Positions 44,460 through 53,726 of a stretch of 64,000 bases of DNA are shown here, piece after piece. The translations under genes and the position numbers were made by a program. How positions within the stretch are numbered: the first letter of the stretch is position 1; every line of letters starts with the position of its first letter. Source of the DNA: UBA2160 sp964588665 (GTDB lineage: Bacteria; Chloroflexota; Dehalococcoidia; Lucifugimonadales; UBA1123); NCBI GenBank assembly GCA_964588665.1, contig CAZPQQ010000001.1, forward strand, positions 62,001 through 126,000. Reading direction: 5' to 3'. A model generated the notes under the pieces. The model was not told the origin of the DNA. It was given only the letters and a program-made list of their open reading frames with translations, and searched no databases.

Positions 44460-45127
44460 TCAGACGAAAACGGCGATCTCGTCGAGGCGCTTCTTGGTAA
44501 TCTCCGGCACTTTGGCGTCTTCAGCAGGATAGCCGACCACCAGCAACAGGAACGGACGCTCGTTCTGAGGGCGATCCAGGATGTCGTTGAGAAATCGCAT
44601 CGGGCTCGGCGTATGCGTCAGCGATGCCAAACCCGCGTTGTGCACCGCGGCGATCAGCATTCCGGTGGCGATCCCGACCGACTCGTTGGCGTAGTAGTGC
44701 TTCACCTGCCGGCCGTCTCCCTGGACCCCGTAGCTTTGGACGAAGATTGCAATCAGGTACGACGCCCTTTCGATGAACGGCTTGTTCGGGTCCGTGCCGA
44801 GCGGCTCCAGAGCTTCGAGCCACTCCTGTGGAGCTCGATGCGCGTAGAACTCGCGCTCCTCTTCCTCGGCGGCCACCCTGATCCGAGCTTTGACCCCGGT
44901 GTCAGATATCGCGACGAACGTCCATGGCTGCATGTTTGCTCCGCTCGGAGCAGTGCCCACAGCTCGGATGCAGTCCTCGATCACAGCCTTGGGAACCGGG
45001 CGGTCCGAGAAATCCCGGACTGTCCGGCGCCTGCGCACGTCCTCATAGAACGCCGACGCCGTGTGGGCATCTCGTCGGACGGGTATTCGTGGTAGCCAGT
45101 CAACGGCGCGTAGACGGGTGGACTCAT
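44460..45127 (-). CDS. Nitroreductase family protein, frameshifted near the N-terminus
   Basis: The body (from SAFYEDVRRRRTVRDFSDRP to the end) is a nitroreductase fold: APSGANMQPW for FMN binding and ATGMLIAAVHNAGL for the dimer core. The natural start is the ATG at 45127, with GGAGG six bases upstream, coding PPVYAPLTGYHEYPSDEMP. This is the expected head but lies in another frame. A single base is lost near 45055-45065. Until that is checked the gene should be taken as frameshifted. The family uses NAD(P)H and FMN to reduce nitro groups, quinones or, in iodotyrosine deiodinase relatives, halogenated compounds. Confidence 0.78.
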
Positions 45128-45467
45128 AACGATCCTCCAGTGGCGAATCAATTCGGCGCCGGATAGCACGGTCGTGGGGCGCCTTTCCCCTTGGCCGCTG
45201 TCGTTCGCCGGTCAGATCAAGCGGCGGGAATAGTCGGTTTCTCCGAACTATCAGCCGGCGCCGTCCCATTCTGACACGTTCTGTCAGTTATAGGTCAGGC
45301 TTTGGAGAGGCGTTGGTCAGGTGATGCGTTCTTAGCGATTCTACAATTCTTGCATGGCGAATGTGAGAGGAACTATCGACAACATCGAGCACTGAAGTCC
45401 TTCGAATCGAGTGGAGATGGACGAAGCTGACCGAGTTGAGTCGGAACAGTTCGGGAGGAGAGCAACA
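45128..45467. other. Intergenic region without a supportable gene
   Basis: This is the space between the divergent nitroreductase and zinc-ribbon genes. No motif or structural element is obvious on either strand. Confidence 0.35.
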
Positions 45468-45755
45468 ATGGCATCGATCAAACTTCAGGCGTGCCCACGC
45501 TGCAACGGGGCTGTGCTTAATCACGAGCGGTCTGCGGATGATGGCCCTATGTGTCTCACCTGTGGATGGAGAGACTTACAAGTGTCCGATGCGGTCTAGG
45601 CCGAGGTCGACGACCACATCGGCGAGGACTTCGTCGAGCACGTCTACACGCACCATCAAGTTGGAAGGGGCAAGCCGGCGCTTAGCGGATGGGAACGAGA
45701 GAAGAGGCGCAGGTTGCGACAGGGCACGGCGGAGCGTGAACTGAACACTGCCTGA
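45468..45755 (+). pseudogene. Zinc-ribbon small protein gene interrupted by an in-frame TAG
   Basis: From the ATG (GGGAGGAG seven bases upstream) the frame codes LQACPRCNGAVLNHER and MCLTCGWRDLQVSDAV, then meets TAG at 45597. The same frame continues without another stop as AEVDDHIGEDFVEHVYTHH and KPALSGWEREKRRRLRQ to TGA at 45753. This matches the intact paralogue at 16435-16686 on both sides of the stop. The full product would be about 95 residues. The TAG is a point lesion, read-through, or a sequencing slip. Confidence 0.72.
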
Positions 45756-45798
45756 TGCACGTCCGGCGCTTTCGGACCGCGATCGTCAAGAATGACAA

Positions 45799-45830
45799 CC
45801 GCCCCTTGATCGGTTGGATACAAGGGGCGG
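45799..45830 (-). terminator. Terminator-like hairpin downstream of the ABC ATPase genes
   Basis: The hairpin is a perfect 10-bp stem (ccgccccttg / caaggggcgg) with a 12-base loop. On the minus strand it is followed by TTGTCATTCTTG. It lies 28 bases downstream of the second peptide-ABC ATPase gene. Confidence 0.65.
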
Positions 45831-45857
45831 CTTGGGTTTCGTCTGGTAAACAGACTG

Positions 45858-46898
45858 TTAAGCCCTGGCTTCGTCCCACCCTTCGACTCGGAAGCAAGAG
45901 ACCCAGTGGCCCGGAGAGATCTCTCTGAGTTCGGGCGTGTCGTCCATGCACGAGTCGACCATAATCGGGCAACGGGTATGGAACACACATCCCGGCGGCG
46001 GGTTCATCGGGCTGGGAACGTCCCCGGTCAGGATGATCCGCTCGCGTTGCGCTTCGATGATGGGGTCCGGAATTGGAATTGCGGAGAGGAGTGCCCTGGT
46101 ATATGGATGCTGCGGGTTTTCGTACAGTTCGATCCGGTCTGCGATCTCCACGATATGTCCCAGGTACATCACGGCGATGCGGTCGCTAATGTGGCGGACG
46201 ACTGAGAGGTCGTGCGCAATGAACAAGTACGTCAGTCCGAACTGCTCCTGAAGGTCCTCGAGCAGGTTGATGACCTGAGCCTGAATTGAAACGTCCAACG
46301 CCGAAACCGGCTCGTCGCACACGATGAAGCTCGGGTTAACGGCCAGCGCTCGGGCGATGCCGATCCTTTGGCGTTGCCCGCCGCTGAACTCGTGCGGATA
46401 GCGGTCGGCCATGTACGGGTTGAGGCCCACGGTCTGGAGGAGCTCGGTCACGCGGTCTCTGTATTCGCCCTTGCCCGATGTGAGCTTATGCACGACAAGG
46501 GGTTCGCCGACGATGTCGCCGCAAGTCATCCGCGGATTCAGAGAGCCGTAGGGATCTTGGAAGATGATCTGCATCTGACGGCGCATGCCCCGCATGGAGC
46601 GGTTGTCGAGATCGTTGATTCGCGTTCCGTCGTAGATCACGTCGCCCCCGGTGGGCTTGTATAGCTGGAGGATGCATCTGCCGGCGGTCGTCTTGCCGCA
46701 ACCGCTCTCGCCCACAAGCCCCAACGTCTCACCGCGCTTGATAGTGAAGCTGATGCCGTCGACCGCTTTGACGTCGGCCACTTTGCGTTGAAAGATGATC
46801 CCGGACGTCACCGGGAAGTGCATCTTCAGGTCCTTGACTTCGACCAGGACGTCATCCGCGCCGTTCTGGCCGTTCGATGCTGTCTGACTTTGTGTCAT
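45858..46898 (-). CDS. Oligopeptide/dipeptide ABC transporter ATP-binding protein (DppF/OppF type)
   Basis: The 346-residue ATPase has GESGCGKTTAGR (Walker A), FSGGQRQRIGIARAL (signature) and FIVCDEPVSALD (Walker B). The C-terminal oligopeptide/dipeptide extension has GCVFHTRCPIMVDSC. It forms the second ATPase of a peptide or nickel-type importer with the gene just upstream (17-base gap). The permease and binding-protein genes are not in the window, so these two ATPases stand apart from their transporter. Confidence 0.94.
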   Translation of the reverse strand: MTQSQTASNGQNGADDVLVEVKDLKMHFPVTSGIIFQRKVADVKAVDGISFTIKRGETLGLVGESGCGKTTAGRCILQLYKPTGGDVIYDGTRINDLDNRSMRGMRRQMQIIFQDPYGSLNPRMTCGDIVGEPLVVHKLTSGKGEYRDRVTELLQTVGLNPYMADRYPHEFSGGQRQRIGIARALAVNPSFIVCDEPVSALDVSIQAQVINLLEDLQEQFGLTYLFIAHDLSVVRHISDRIAVMYLGHIVEIADRIELYENPQHPYTRALLSAIPIPDPIIEAQRERIILTGDVPSPMNPPPGCVFHTRCPIMVDSCMDDTPELREISPGHWVSCFRVEGWDEARA

Positions 46899-46915
46899 TT
46901 GCTCGTGCGTCCTCT

Positions 46916-47920
46916 CTAGTTGGCGGCCGTTTGCGCGGTCAGCTCAGCCAGTTCGGTGTGTCGCCAGCAGGCGGTCGTGTGGTTGGGAGCGGCCTCCTCA
47001 AGTACTGGGTCTTCTTGCAGACATTTGTCGTTCGCGTACTTGCAGCGGGGTGCGAAAGAGCATCCCACCGGCAGGTCCACCAAATCCGGGGGCAAACCTT
47101 CAATGGCATCTAGGCGAACACGCTCGACGGCGTCAAGCCTGGGCACCGAGTTCAGAAGAGCAATCGTATACGGGTGCTTGGCGTCGTGGTAAATGTCCTC
47201 GGACGACCCAATCTCGATGATCTTGCCCGCGTACATCACGATAACGCGGGTCGCGTATCGAGCAACGACACCCAGGTTGTGGGTGATGACGATCATGGCT
47301 GTTCCGAACTCTGTCGAGAGGTCCCGCATCAGTTCGAGAATCTGGGCCTGAATCGTGACGTCCAGCGCTGTCGTTGGCTCGTCCGCGATAATCAGACGAG
47401 GGTTGCAGCTCAGGGCCATCGCGATCATCACACGTTGCCGCATGCCTCCGCTGAACTGATGAGGGTAGTCGTTCAGGCGTCGAGTCGAGTCGGGTATGCC
47501 GACCGTCTCGAGCAGCTCAGCGGCCCTTTCACGGGCCTGTGTCTTGTTCATGCCCTGGTGCAACTCGAGGGTTTCGGTGAGCTGCCGGCCTATCGTGAGG
47601 ACGGGGTTCAGCGAGGTCATGGGCTCTTGGAACACCATCGCGATGCGGTTTCCGCGAATGTGCCTCATCTCCGCGTCGTCCATCTTCAGAATGTTTTCGC
47701 CGTCAAAGATGATCTCCCCGGCGACAATTCGGCCCGGAGGGTTGGCGACCAGTCGCATGATGGACAGGGCATGGACGCTCTTTCCGCACCCGCTTTCGCC
47801 TACAACGCCCAGCACCTCGCCTTCTTCGATTTCGTAAGAAATCCCATCGACGGCCTTTACGACACCGTCAGGAGTGAAGAAGTGTGTAGTGAGGTTGGAC
47901 ACCTCAAGCAACGTCGCCAT
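46916..47920 (-). CDS. Oligopeptide/dipeptide ABC transporter ATP-binding protein (DppD/OppD type)
   Basis: The 334-residue ATPase has GESGCGKSVHALS (Walker A), FSGGMRQRVMIAMAL (signature), LIIADEPTTALDVT (Walker B) and the C-terminal Cys-bearing extension GCSFAPRCKYANDKC. It is the first ATPase of a pair with the gene at 45858. GGGGAGG precedes the ATG closely. No permease gene is seen upstream within 400 bases. Confidence 0.94.
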   Translation of the reverse strand: MATLLEVSNLTTHFFTPDGVVKAVDGISYEIEEGEVLGVVGESGCGKSVHALSIMRLVANPPGRIVAGEIIFDGENILKMDDAEMRHIRGNRIAMVFQEPMTSLNPVLTIGRQLTETLELHQGMNKTQARERAAELLETVGIPDSTRRLNDYPHQFSGGMRQRVMIAMALSCNPRLIIADEPTTALDVTIQAQILELMRDLSTEFGTAMIVITHNLGVVARYATRVIVMYAGKIIEIGSSEDIYHDAKHPYTIALLNSVPRLDAVERVRLDAIEGLPPDLVDLPVGCSFAPRCKYANDKCLQEDPVLEEAAPNHTTACWRHTELAELTAQTAAN

Positions 47921-48318
47921 ATGCCTCCCCTTAAATGAACGGAGCCGTTGTAAATGTCACGCTCAATTCGCAGGACGCGCTCCATTTCAGCCGCGACCGA
48001 AAAGGCGCGCCGACAAGCTCCTGCGATTACCACCGGGTCACGATATGGTATGGCACTCGCCATTGTCAAGCGGATTGCACCACCCCACCGAACGCCCAGG
48101 CGTCACTCGCAGTAGTCGCCAGCCTAACCTGGGGGTCCTCATACGTCGAGACTCGCAACCGCGAGGACTGATGTTGCGGGCGCCCATTTGACGACATTCG
48201 CGAATCCCGCCGCGCTCCGGCGCAGACGGCGCTCGGATCAAAGAAGACTTTCGGCCGGCATCCGACGTTGACCCCGGCACGCTTTCACGCGTTGCGGGTC
48301 GTGACGGCGCGGTCGGCT
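47921..48318. other. Intergenic region without a supportable gene
   Basis: The 398 bases upstream of the ABC ATPase pair and downstream of nirK show no gene or clear hairpin. The promoter of the ABC unit should lie near 47930-48050. Confidence 0.35.
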
Positions 48319-49411
48319 TCAAAGCACTGGACCCGGCTCCGTGACCTGTTCCATCAGGTTGTCATCCCATTCCCCTTCAACCGTTATGTGGGCCGCCGCG
48401 CCGAGCAGGATGGCTTCGATCAGGTTGTGGTTGACGTATACATACAGACCAGGCTGTCTGAATTCGTACAGCATGGCCACGGCTGAGCCGCCCGCAACAA
48501 ACCAAGTCTCGAGGCCGGTCGCCGGCGGGTCTCCGAACGCGCCTCCTCGCCAAACGAGATCGCCGTGTCCGCCGATCAAGTGGGGGCGCGAGTCCCGATT
48601 CGCCTGCGAGTGGATGAACAACACTTTGTCGCCAACGGCTGCGGTCAACGCCCGATCGCCGGTCAACGCGTCCATGGCGCCGTTGAAAACCACGTGGGTG
48701 GGAGTCAACGTTCGCATGACCTGGAGCATGTCGGCAAAGCCCGCCGGCGGGGATGCATACCCCTTGAAGTCGCCGTCCTCGTTTCTCGGGATGTAATAGT
48801 CCTGCTCACCGATGTAATACGCCTTGTCGTAGGAGACGGAATCGCCGTCGGCATCCCTGAGGCCGTCTCTGGGCAGAACCATGATGGCCCCGTTCATGCC
48901 TGAAACGATGTGCAATGGTATCATCACCCCCCCCCCCGGGGGCGCAGTGATACACGAACACGCCTGGCTTCGTAGCCTTGAATCGAAGAACAACCTCTTG
49001 CCCCGGGTTGACCAGCGTGAGCTCGCCGCCGCCCAGGGCGCCTGTGGCCGCGTGAAAGTCGATGTTGTGTTGCAGCGTATTCGTTTCGGGATTCACGAGC
49101 GTGAGCTCGACGTAGTCGTCCTGGTGCACCACTATGATCGGGCCTGGCACGCTTCCGTCGAATGTCAGGGCCCAGATCTTGGTCCCAGCGGGGTCGACCT
49201 CGATCAGTTTCTCTACGACTTCCATGCGGATCTGGACAACCTTGGGGTCACCGTCCGCCACCTGTTTGGGCTCCGGAAGAAATGGCGGGGCCACGAGCGT
49301 CTGTGTAACCCGCCCCAACCCCTCGGCGCTGCCTGATTCCTTGTCGTTCGAGTCACAACCAAAAACAAGCACCAAGATCGATACACCGAATGCCAATAGC
49401 GTCGTTCGCAT
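48319..49411 (-). CDS. nirK: Copper-containing nitrite reductase, frameshifted in a poly-G run
   Basis: Two reading frames together code a NirK of about 363 residues: 48938-49411 for the first cupredoxin domain and 48319-48930 for the second. The copper sites are all present: HNIDFHAATG (His of T1 and T2), VYHCAP (His and Cys), PLHIVSGMNG (His and Met of T1) and VLFIHSQANRDSRPH for the second-domain His. The front has a lipoprotein signal (LVLVFGCDSN). NirK reduces nitrite to nitric oxide outside the cytoplasm. The two frames meet in eleven G (48927-48937). One G fewer restores a single frame. GGAGG precedes the ATG at 49411. Confidence 0.85.
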
Positions 49412-49597
49412 GGATCTCTCCCTCCAATCATCATCCCTACCCGACCACATCTGGATCTTCCGCGGCGATTCGTTTGGCTTGCTTTGACTGGTTTGGTTGA
49501 AAGGCCTCCGATCCCGACTGCGAAGCCCGTCGGGGCTAAGTTGTCGAAGACATTCGCGCCTACGACGACGCTCTGACGATTTATGCCGCATCCTTAA

Positions 49598-49624
49598 ACA
49601 TGCTTTCTCAGATATAAAGCATGT
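49598..49624. promoter_or_regulatory. Inverted repeat upstream of nirK, possible operator
   Basis: A 9-bp perfect inverted repeat (acatgcttt / aaagcatgt) with a nine-base spacer lies about 190 bases before the nirK start in AT-rich DNA. Its half-sites resemble those of NsrR or other NO-responsive regulators only loosely, and the spacing is different. It could also serve as a stem. The rest of 49412-50096 shows no gene. Confidence 0.35.
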
Positions 49625-50096
49625 ATATTAAAACCCAAGGTACATTCAAGAGTGGGCGACCGCAACTAATTCGACATCGGCGAGATGGTGTGTGGGAATG
49701 ACCGGAGGGCCTGGCATGCAACACTTCGCTTGGCGGTGGTTGGTGTGGTTGGCGGCGTCCTGCCGAGGGAAGACGGGCGTCGACCGCCCCGCGTCGGGTC
49801 ACACCAGGGCAGTGGAATGGAGCAGTAGGGCAAGGCCAGCACGCCGACACGCGCGAACGAACGCTCGCGGTCGCCGAGTGGATTTGCGTTCAATAGGGGA
49901 CTGGAATTGGCTCAGCGAAGCGGTCATGCCGAAAGACGGGAGAAGAGCTGGTGTGACGGCAAAGCAGAGCGTCAAGCAGGCTTCCGGCGCCGGGGCCCAG
50001 AAACGGAGGGATTGTTCGCAGGGGTAGGATGCGGCGCTCCCGGCTCCGAGAGCACTGCATCCTAATATTCGTACATGTTGTCGATCCGAGACGGAT

Positions 50097-50834
50097 TCAG
50101 ACGGAGGCGATGGCCTCCCGACGGAATTTGCCTTCCACCAGGGCGTTCGAAGCCTGCACGACAAGGTCGGCGGCGGCCTCCAACGCTACACTGCTCGTGT
50201 TGATCATCAGGTGGTAGAACTCAGGATCATCTGGCCGGTCGAGGTCGAAGAAACTACTGAAGTAGTGCGCCCTGGCATCGTCGCGGGCGACAATGCAGCG
50301 TTCCGCGTCGCCCTCGCTCATCCGTTCGCGGCTCATGATTGTTCTGACGCGGTCCTCTGCATTCGCGATCACGCCAACCCTGAGCACGTTGGGATCCTCT
50401 TTCAAAATGATGTGAGCGCCGCGTCCGACCACGACAACGTTGTCTTGGTTGGCAAGTTCGTGAATCACGTTGTGTATCGCGTCGTGGTACTTTTCGTCTT
50501 CGAGTTCGTGGCCGCGTGTGATCGTCGGCTGCGGAACGTCCTCATATTCCTCGGTGAGATATGCGGGAATGCCCGGGCCGAAGTACGGGTCTCCCCCCGC
50601 GCCGGTCACAGCCGATCTTTCGAGTATCCGCTGCAAGATGCGCGAATACCGTTCGCCTCGGGTCGGTGGTCGCTCCTCGCGCTGATGCAGCGCTTCCACC
50701 GTTGCGCCGACCTTCCTGGACACGTTTGCCAGGATGAGCCTGTCGACGTAGTCGGCGCCTAGTTTTTCGGCGACGATCGGGCCCAACGACCTGGCTCCGC
50801 CACCGGCGAGGCCGCCCATTGTGATAACAGCCAT
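50097..50834 (-). CDS. Cytidylate kinase-like family protein
   Basis: The 245-residue protein starts AVITMGGLAGGGARSLGPIV, where the P-loop is G-G-L-A-G-G-G-A-R-S in place of G-x-x-G-x-G-K-S, so the Lys is missing. NVVVVGRGAHIIL and RVGVIANAEDRVRTIMSRE follow, as in the cytidylate-kinase-like family (PF13189). These proteins are not the essential CMP kinase and have an unknown nucleotide or other substrate. GGAGG lies close to the ATG. Confidence 0.84.
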   Translation of the reverse strand: MAVITMGGLAGGGARSLGPIVAEKLGADYVDRLILANVSRKVGATVEALHQREERPPTRGERYSRILQRILERSAVTGAGGDPYFGPGIPAYLTEEYEDVPQPTITRGHELEDEKYHDAIHNVIHELANQDNVVVVGRGAHIILKEDPNVLRVGVIANAEDRVRTIMSRERMSEGDAERCIVARDDARAHYFSSFFDLDRPDDPEFYHLMINTSSVALEAAADLVVQASNALVEGKFRREAIASV

Positions 50835-51353
50835 GGCACTCCTCCTAGCCTAATTCTGCCCCAGCACGTTCAATCCGCCTCGTCGCGCCTCGGCAACTGC
50901 TCTCGTCTTGATGTTTGGTTGTTCGGTACAGGCCGCGGTCTAAGCAGGCGCCGCAGCGCGGTCACGATCATCACTCCAAACGGAACGGTCTCTAGTTACC
51001 TGTCTGAACACTCGAAGTGGAATCGCGAAAAGCTGATGTAGCGCTACGGCCCGTCATTCATGCGGGTGGACAAACGCCTCAAGAGAGGGTGCCGCAGTTG
51101 CGGTCGATATCGACGTTGTTCCAGGCGCGTCAACCCAATCTGACGCCGTTTAACGTACAATTATATACTGCATGAAAATGGCGCTTTTGTCAACTAATGG
51201 CGGATAGGCTTTGCTGAAAGCGAACAATTCAGGACTCAAGATAGGGTTATCACCACTCATGAAACATGTCTCAGTATTAATCAGTCGCAACATCATCCTC
51301 GGACGGAAGCGGCAGCGCCGAACGGTCGCCCACGACTGTTATTGCGAGAGCGT
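50835..51353. other. Intergenic region with an AT-rich core
   Basis: No gene is supportable in these 519 bases. The part 51150-51290 is distinctly more AT-rich than the rest (for example aattatatactgcatgaaa) and may hold the promoter of a neighbouring gene or a remnant of acquired DNA. Confidence 0.4.
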
Positions 51354-51812
51354 CTAATCGGCGGCCGTCAGCTCGTCGACGTGGGATTGCCAGTGCCTGG
51401 TTATCTGTTCGACTCGGTCGAGGGCTGAAGCCGAGGCCCCGCTTTGGCGGATGAACACGGTCACGGTGGGATCGCCCATCCCTCGGACGGCCGATGACAA
51501 CCTGGATTGGAGACCGCGTATGTCTTCGGCGAGTTCGTCTGAGCTCCGGCCCGCCATGCTCGAGATGATGCGATCGTTGACTTCATCGGTTTCGCCGTCG
51601 ATAAGGTACGGGTCGCCTCCCGCGGCAATTGCCTCAACGCCGTTGACCGTCGCTTGGTGCCAGTAAACCATATGGCAGAGCACTTCCCATACGCCCCAGT
51701 CTCCGACTTTGACGTCAGAGGCGCGGCCCTGGCCCAGGAAATATCCGAGTCCCCTCTCAACGGTCGATTCCAGGCGTTCGATGAGGTCTTCGTGCTCGTT
51801 TTGGTCGGACAC
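51354..51812 (-). CDS. DinB superfamily protein (small)
   Basis: The 152-residue protein has the helical DinB/maleylpyruvate-isomerase-like fold: VGDWGVWEVLCHMVYWHQAT with a metal-binding His and QITRHWQSHVDELTA at the end. The start is GTG with GGAGCA upstream. It is shorter than the DinB protein at 31447 and only distantly related. It lies 20 bases upstream of apt on the same strand. Confidence 0.75.
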   Translation of the reverse strand: MSDQNEHEDLIERLESTVERGLGYFLGQGRASDVKVGDWGVWEVLCHMVYWHQATVNGVEAIAAGGDPYLIDGETDEVNDRIISSMAGRSSDELAEDIRGLQSRLSSAVRGMGDPTVTVFIRQSGASASALDRVEQITRHWQSHVDELTAAD

Positions 51813-51832
51813 GGCTGCTCCTTTTTGGCCTC

Positions 51833-52345
51833 TCAGTACTGTATCAGCGAATGCAGGTCGTAGCCCGCCAGCGCATCTCTGCCGGCGAGATCGGTCAGCT
51901 CAACGACGACCGCGCAACCGACGATCTCCCCGCCGGCTTGTTCGATCAGCTTTAGCGAGGCCGCCAACGTGCCTGCCGTGGCGATGACGTCGTCAATCAC
52001 GAGTACCCGCCGTCCGGCGGTCACCGCGTCGATGTGCATCTCCACCACGTCCGAACCGTACTCCAAGGCGTACTCGACGCTGATCGTATGGAACGGCAGT
52101 TTGCCTTTCTTGCGCACCGGCACCATCGGCGCTCCAAGCTTCACCGCCAGCGGCGCCGCGAAGAGGAAACCGCGGGCTTCGATGCCTACAATCGCGTCGA
52201 TCTCGGTGTTCTCGTATCGCTCGGCCAAGAGGTCGATCGAATAAGCGAACGCGTCCGCGTCGCCCAACAACGGGGTGATATCCTTGTACAAGATCCCCGG
52301 CGACGGAAAATCAGGTACATCGCGGATGTATTGCTTGATATCGAT
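51833..52345 (-). CDS. apt: Adenine phosphoribosyltransferase with an apparent ATC start codon
   Basis: The 170-residue product is a full Apt: the head DIKQYIRDVPDFPSPGILYK, the PRPP loop VLVIDDVIATAGTL (about residues 117-130) and ELTDLAGRDAL at the end. Apt salvages adenine to AMP using PRPP. No ATG, GTG or TTG lies between the upstream stop and residue 26. The codon aligned with the family's first Met is ATC at 52345-52343, with GGGAG seven bases upstream. A start at the internal TTG (residue 26) would remove the substrate-binding loop and leave a protein of about 145 residues. Confidence 0.85.
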   Translation of the reverse strand: MDIKQYIRDVPDFPSPGILYKDITPLLGDADAFAYSIDLLAERYENTEIDAIVGIEARGFLFAAPLAVKLGAPMVPVRKKGKLPFHTISVEYALEYGSDVVEMHIDAVTAGRRVLVIDDVIATAGTLAASLKLIEQAGGEIVGCAVVVELTDLAGRDALAGYDLHSLIQY

Positions 52346-52764
52346 TGTCGGGCTCCCGTTTCAAGATTGGGCTTGAATAATAGTCGCCGCCGGAAAAGAG
52401 GTCAACCCGCCGCGACGCCCGATTATTGGATTGGACCGAGGTTTTTGGTATTCTGGCCCGACATGCGTCGGATTTCGATGAGATGAAGATGTTGCGAGTG
52501 GCCGCGTAAAGCAGGACAAATGATGCCTCGGTGGGCAGGCGTGATCGTGATCACTATGGATTATGGACGCTGCCGTAGACCCGTTCCTAATCTGTCATGA
52601 CTTTCTCATGCGACAGGCGCCGTCAAAATGAACGACAACTCAGCGCCAACCGGCCAAACTCCGCGTTCTTCAACAAGCTGGGCGGCGCCCTGCACGCGAC
52701 GCGACGCAGCCTGCCGGCCACTCTTGCCCGAGACGGGCGGCCAACCGGATTCATTGGAGGAAGA
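52346..52764. other. Intergenic region with one doubtful small frame
   Basis: A 46-codon frame from an ATG at 52628 ends in TGA that overlaps the ATG at 52765. It is hydrophilic and has no ribosome binding site. It is not called as a gene. Otherwise nothing is seen in these 419 bases. Confidence 0.35.
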
Positions 52765-53097
52765 ATGAGTAGCCCCTTATCGGCGTCAGAGCGATTCGAA
52801 GTCGATTACAGCAACGCACTGGCGATGCTTCTGGAGCGCCGGCCAGACGATACGGATGTCGACGACCTGCTTGAGGCGGAGGAGGCGTTGGCCAACTTCG
52901 GCACGCCGGATTCGTCGCCTCGATGGATCCATCCCTTTGCGGCCGTGGTGGTGGACCTGACACAAGAGCACATCGTGCGTCTGGCGGCCACGTCCGGAGG
53001 TCTGGCGACGGTGATTCCGGAAGCCATCGGCCCTGCGCTGATGAAGGCGGTGCAACTTGGATTCGCCGCCGGATTCGGTGAGGGCAGGCGGCGGTGA
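52765..53097 (+). CDS. Conserved small protein of unknown function
   Basis: The 110-residue product has an acidic, helical first half (SERFEVDYSNALAMLLERR and DVDDLLEAEEALANFGTP) and a second half with VVDLTQEHIVRLAATSGGLA and GFAAGFGEGRRR. No domain is recognised. GGAGGAAGA directly precedes the ATG. It is the first gene of a run of four on this strand that ends with recQ. Confidence 0.65.
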   Translation: MSSPLSASERFEVDYSNALAMLLERRPDDTDVDDLLEAEEALANFGTPDSSPRWIHPFAAVVVDLTQEHIVRLAATSGGLATVIPEAIGPALMKAVQLGFAAGFGEGRRR

Positions 53098-53123
53098 GGG
53101 TTGACGGGTAGGGAAGACACGGA

Positions 53124-53726
53124 ATGGACGCACTTGATTGGCTGCTCCCGGGGCGATCGCGACGTTCGAAACTGATGGACGAGATCCAAGCAGTGACGGC
53201 ATCGGCTGCCTCGCAGTCTGAAATATCTCGATTCAGCGCCCGAGAATCCGCCCTCTGGCAGATGTTCTGCTCCGGAGCCGGCGAAATGGTGCGCCAGATC
53301 CTCGTGAAGAATCAGGATCGCCGGCTGGACTGGGGTGTGCGGAGCCGCTGGCGCAAGGTCGACAGCTGCAGGTTGACTACGATCTACTGGTGGATGTTGC
53401 TCTACCACTTGGTGCTGTATCGAAACCAGGGCGTCAACGGGCGCAATCCTCAAGACGACTTGCCTTTGTTCCGTGAGGCCGCTCAAGGGTTCTTGCAACG
53501 AGAACTCGACCCTCTCCCGATCGAACACAGCCCGAGCCCGTGGATCGAGCGTTGGGACCGGCAGTTCGCCTTGGAGTCGGCCATGGGTATATACGACAAC
53601 TTGCACGGTCTGCTGGGTCTCCGTGTCGACCTGACCAAGAGAATCAACCGAGTGTCGCTTTTCACGACAGCCACGGAGCAAGGATTCGGAAAGGCGATCG
53701 AGAAATTGGAGGTTGACGGACAATGA
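53124..53726 (+). CDS. Protein of unknown function, operon with panE and recQ
   Basis: The 200-residue product is helical and rich in Trp (SRWRKVDSCRLTTIYWWMLL), with one possible membrane-seeking helix near residue 90 and WIERWDRQFALESAMGIYDN. No family is recognised. It follows the small gene at 52765 by 26 bases, and its end overlaps the panE start by four bases (ATGA), so it is co-translated with panE. A role linked to cofactor or DNA metabolism is only guessed from position. Confidence 0.7.
   Translation: MDALDWLLPGRSRRSKLMDEIQAVTASAASQSEISRFSARESALWQMFCSGAGEMVRQILVKNQDRRLDWGVRSRWRKVDSCRLTTIYWWMLLYHLVLYRNQGVNGRNPQDDLPLFREAAQGFLQRELDPLPIEHSPSPWIERWDRQFALESAMGIYDNLHGLLGLRVDLTKRINRVSLFTTATEQGFGKAIEKLEVDGQ

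Noticed and set aside
49608..50027. Frames of 75-111 codons on both strands upstream of nirK
   Set aside because: The composition is Arg/Pro-rich, with no motif and no ribosome binding site.
52628..52768. 46-codon frame ending in TGA overlapping the next ATG, with LPETG inside
   Set aside because: It has no ribosome binding site and no recognisable sequence. The overlap results from the GGAGGAAGAATGA of the real gene, and the LPETG is by chance.
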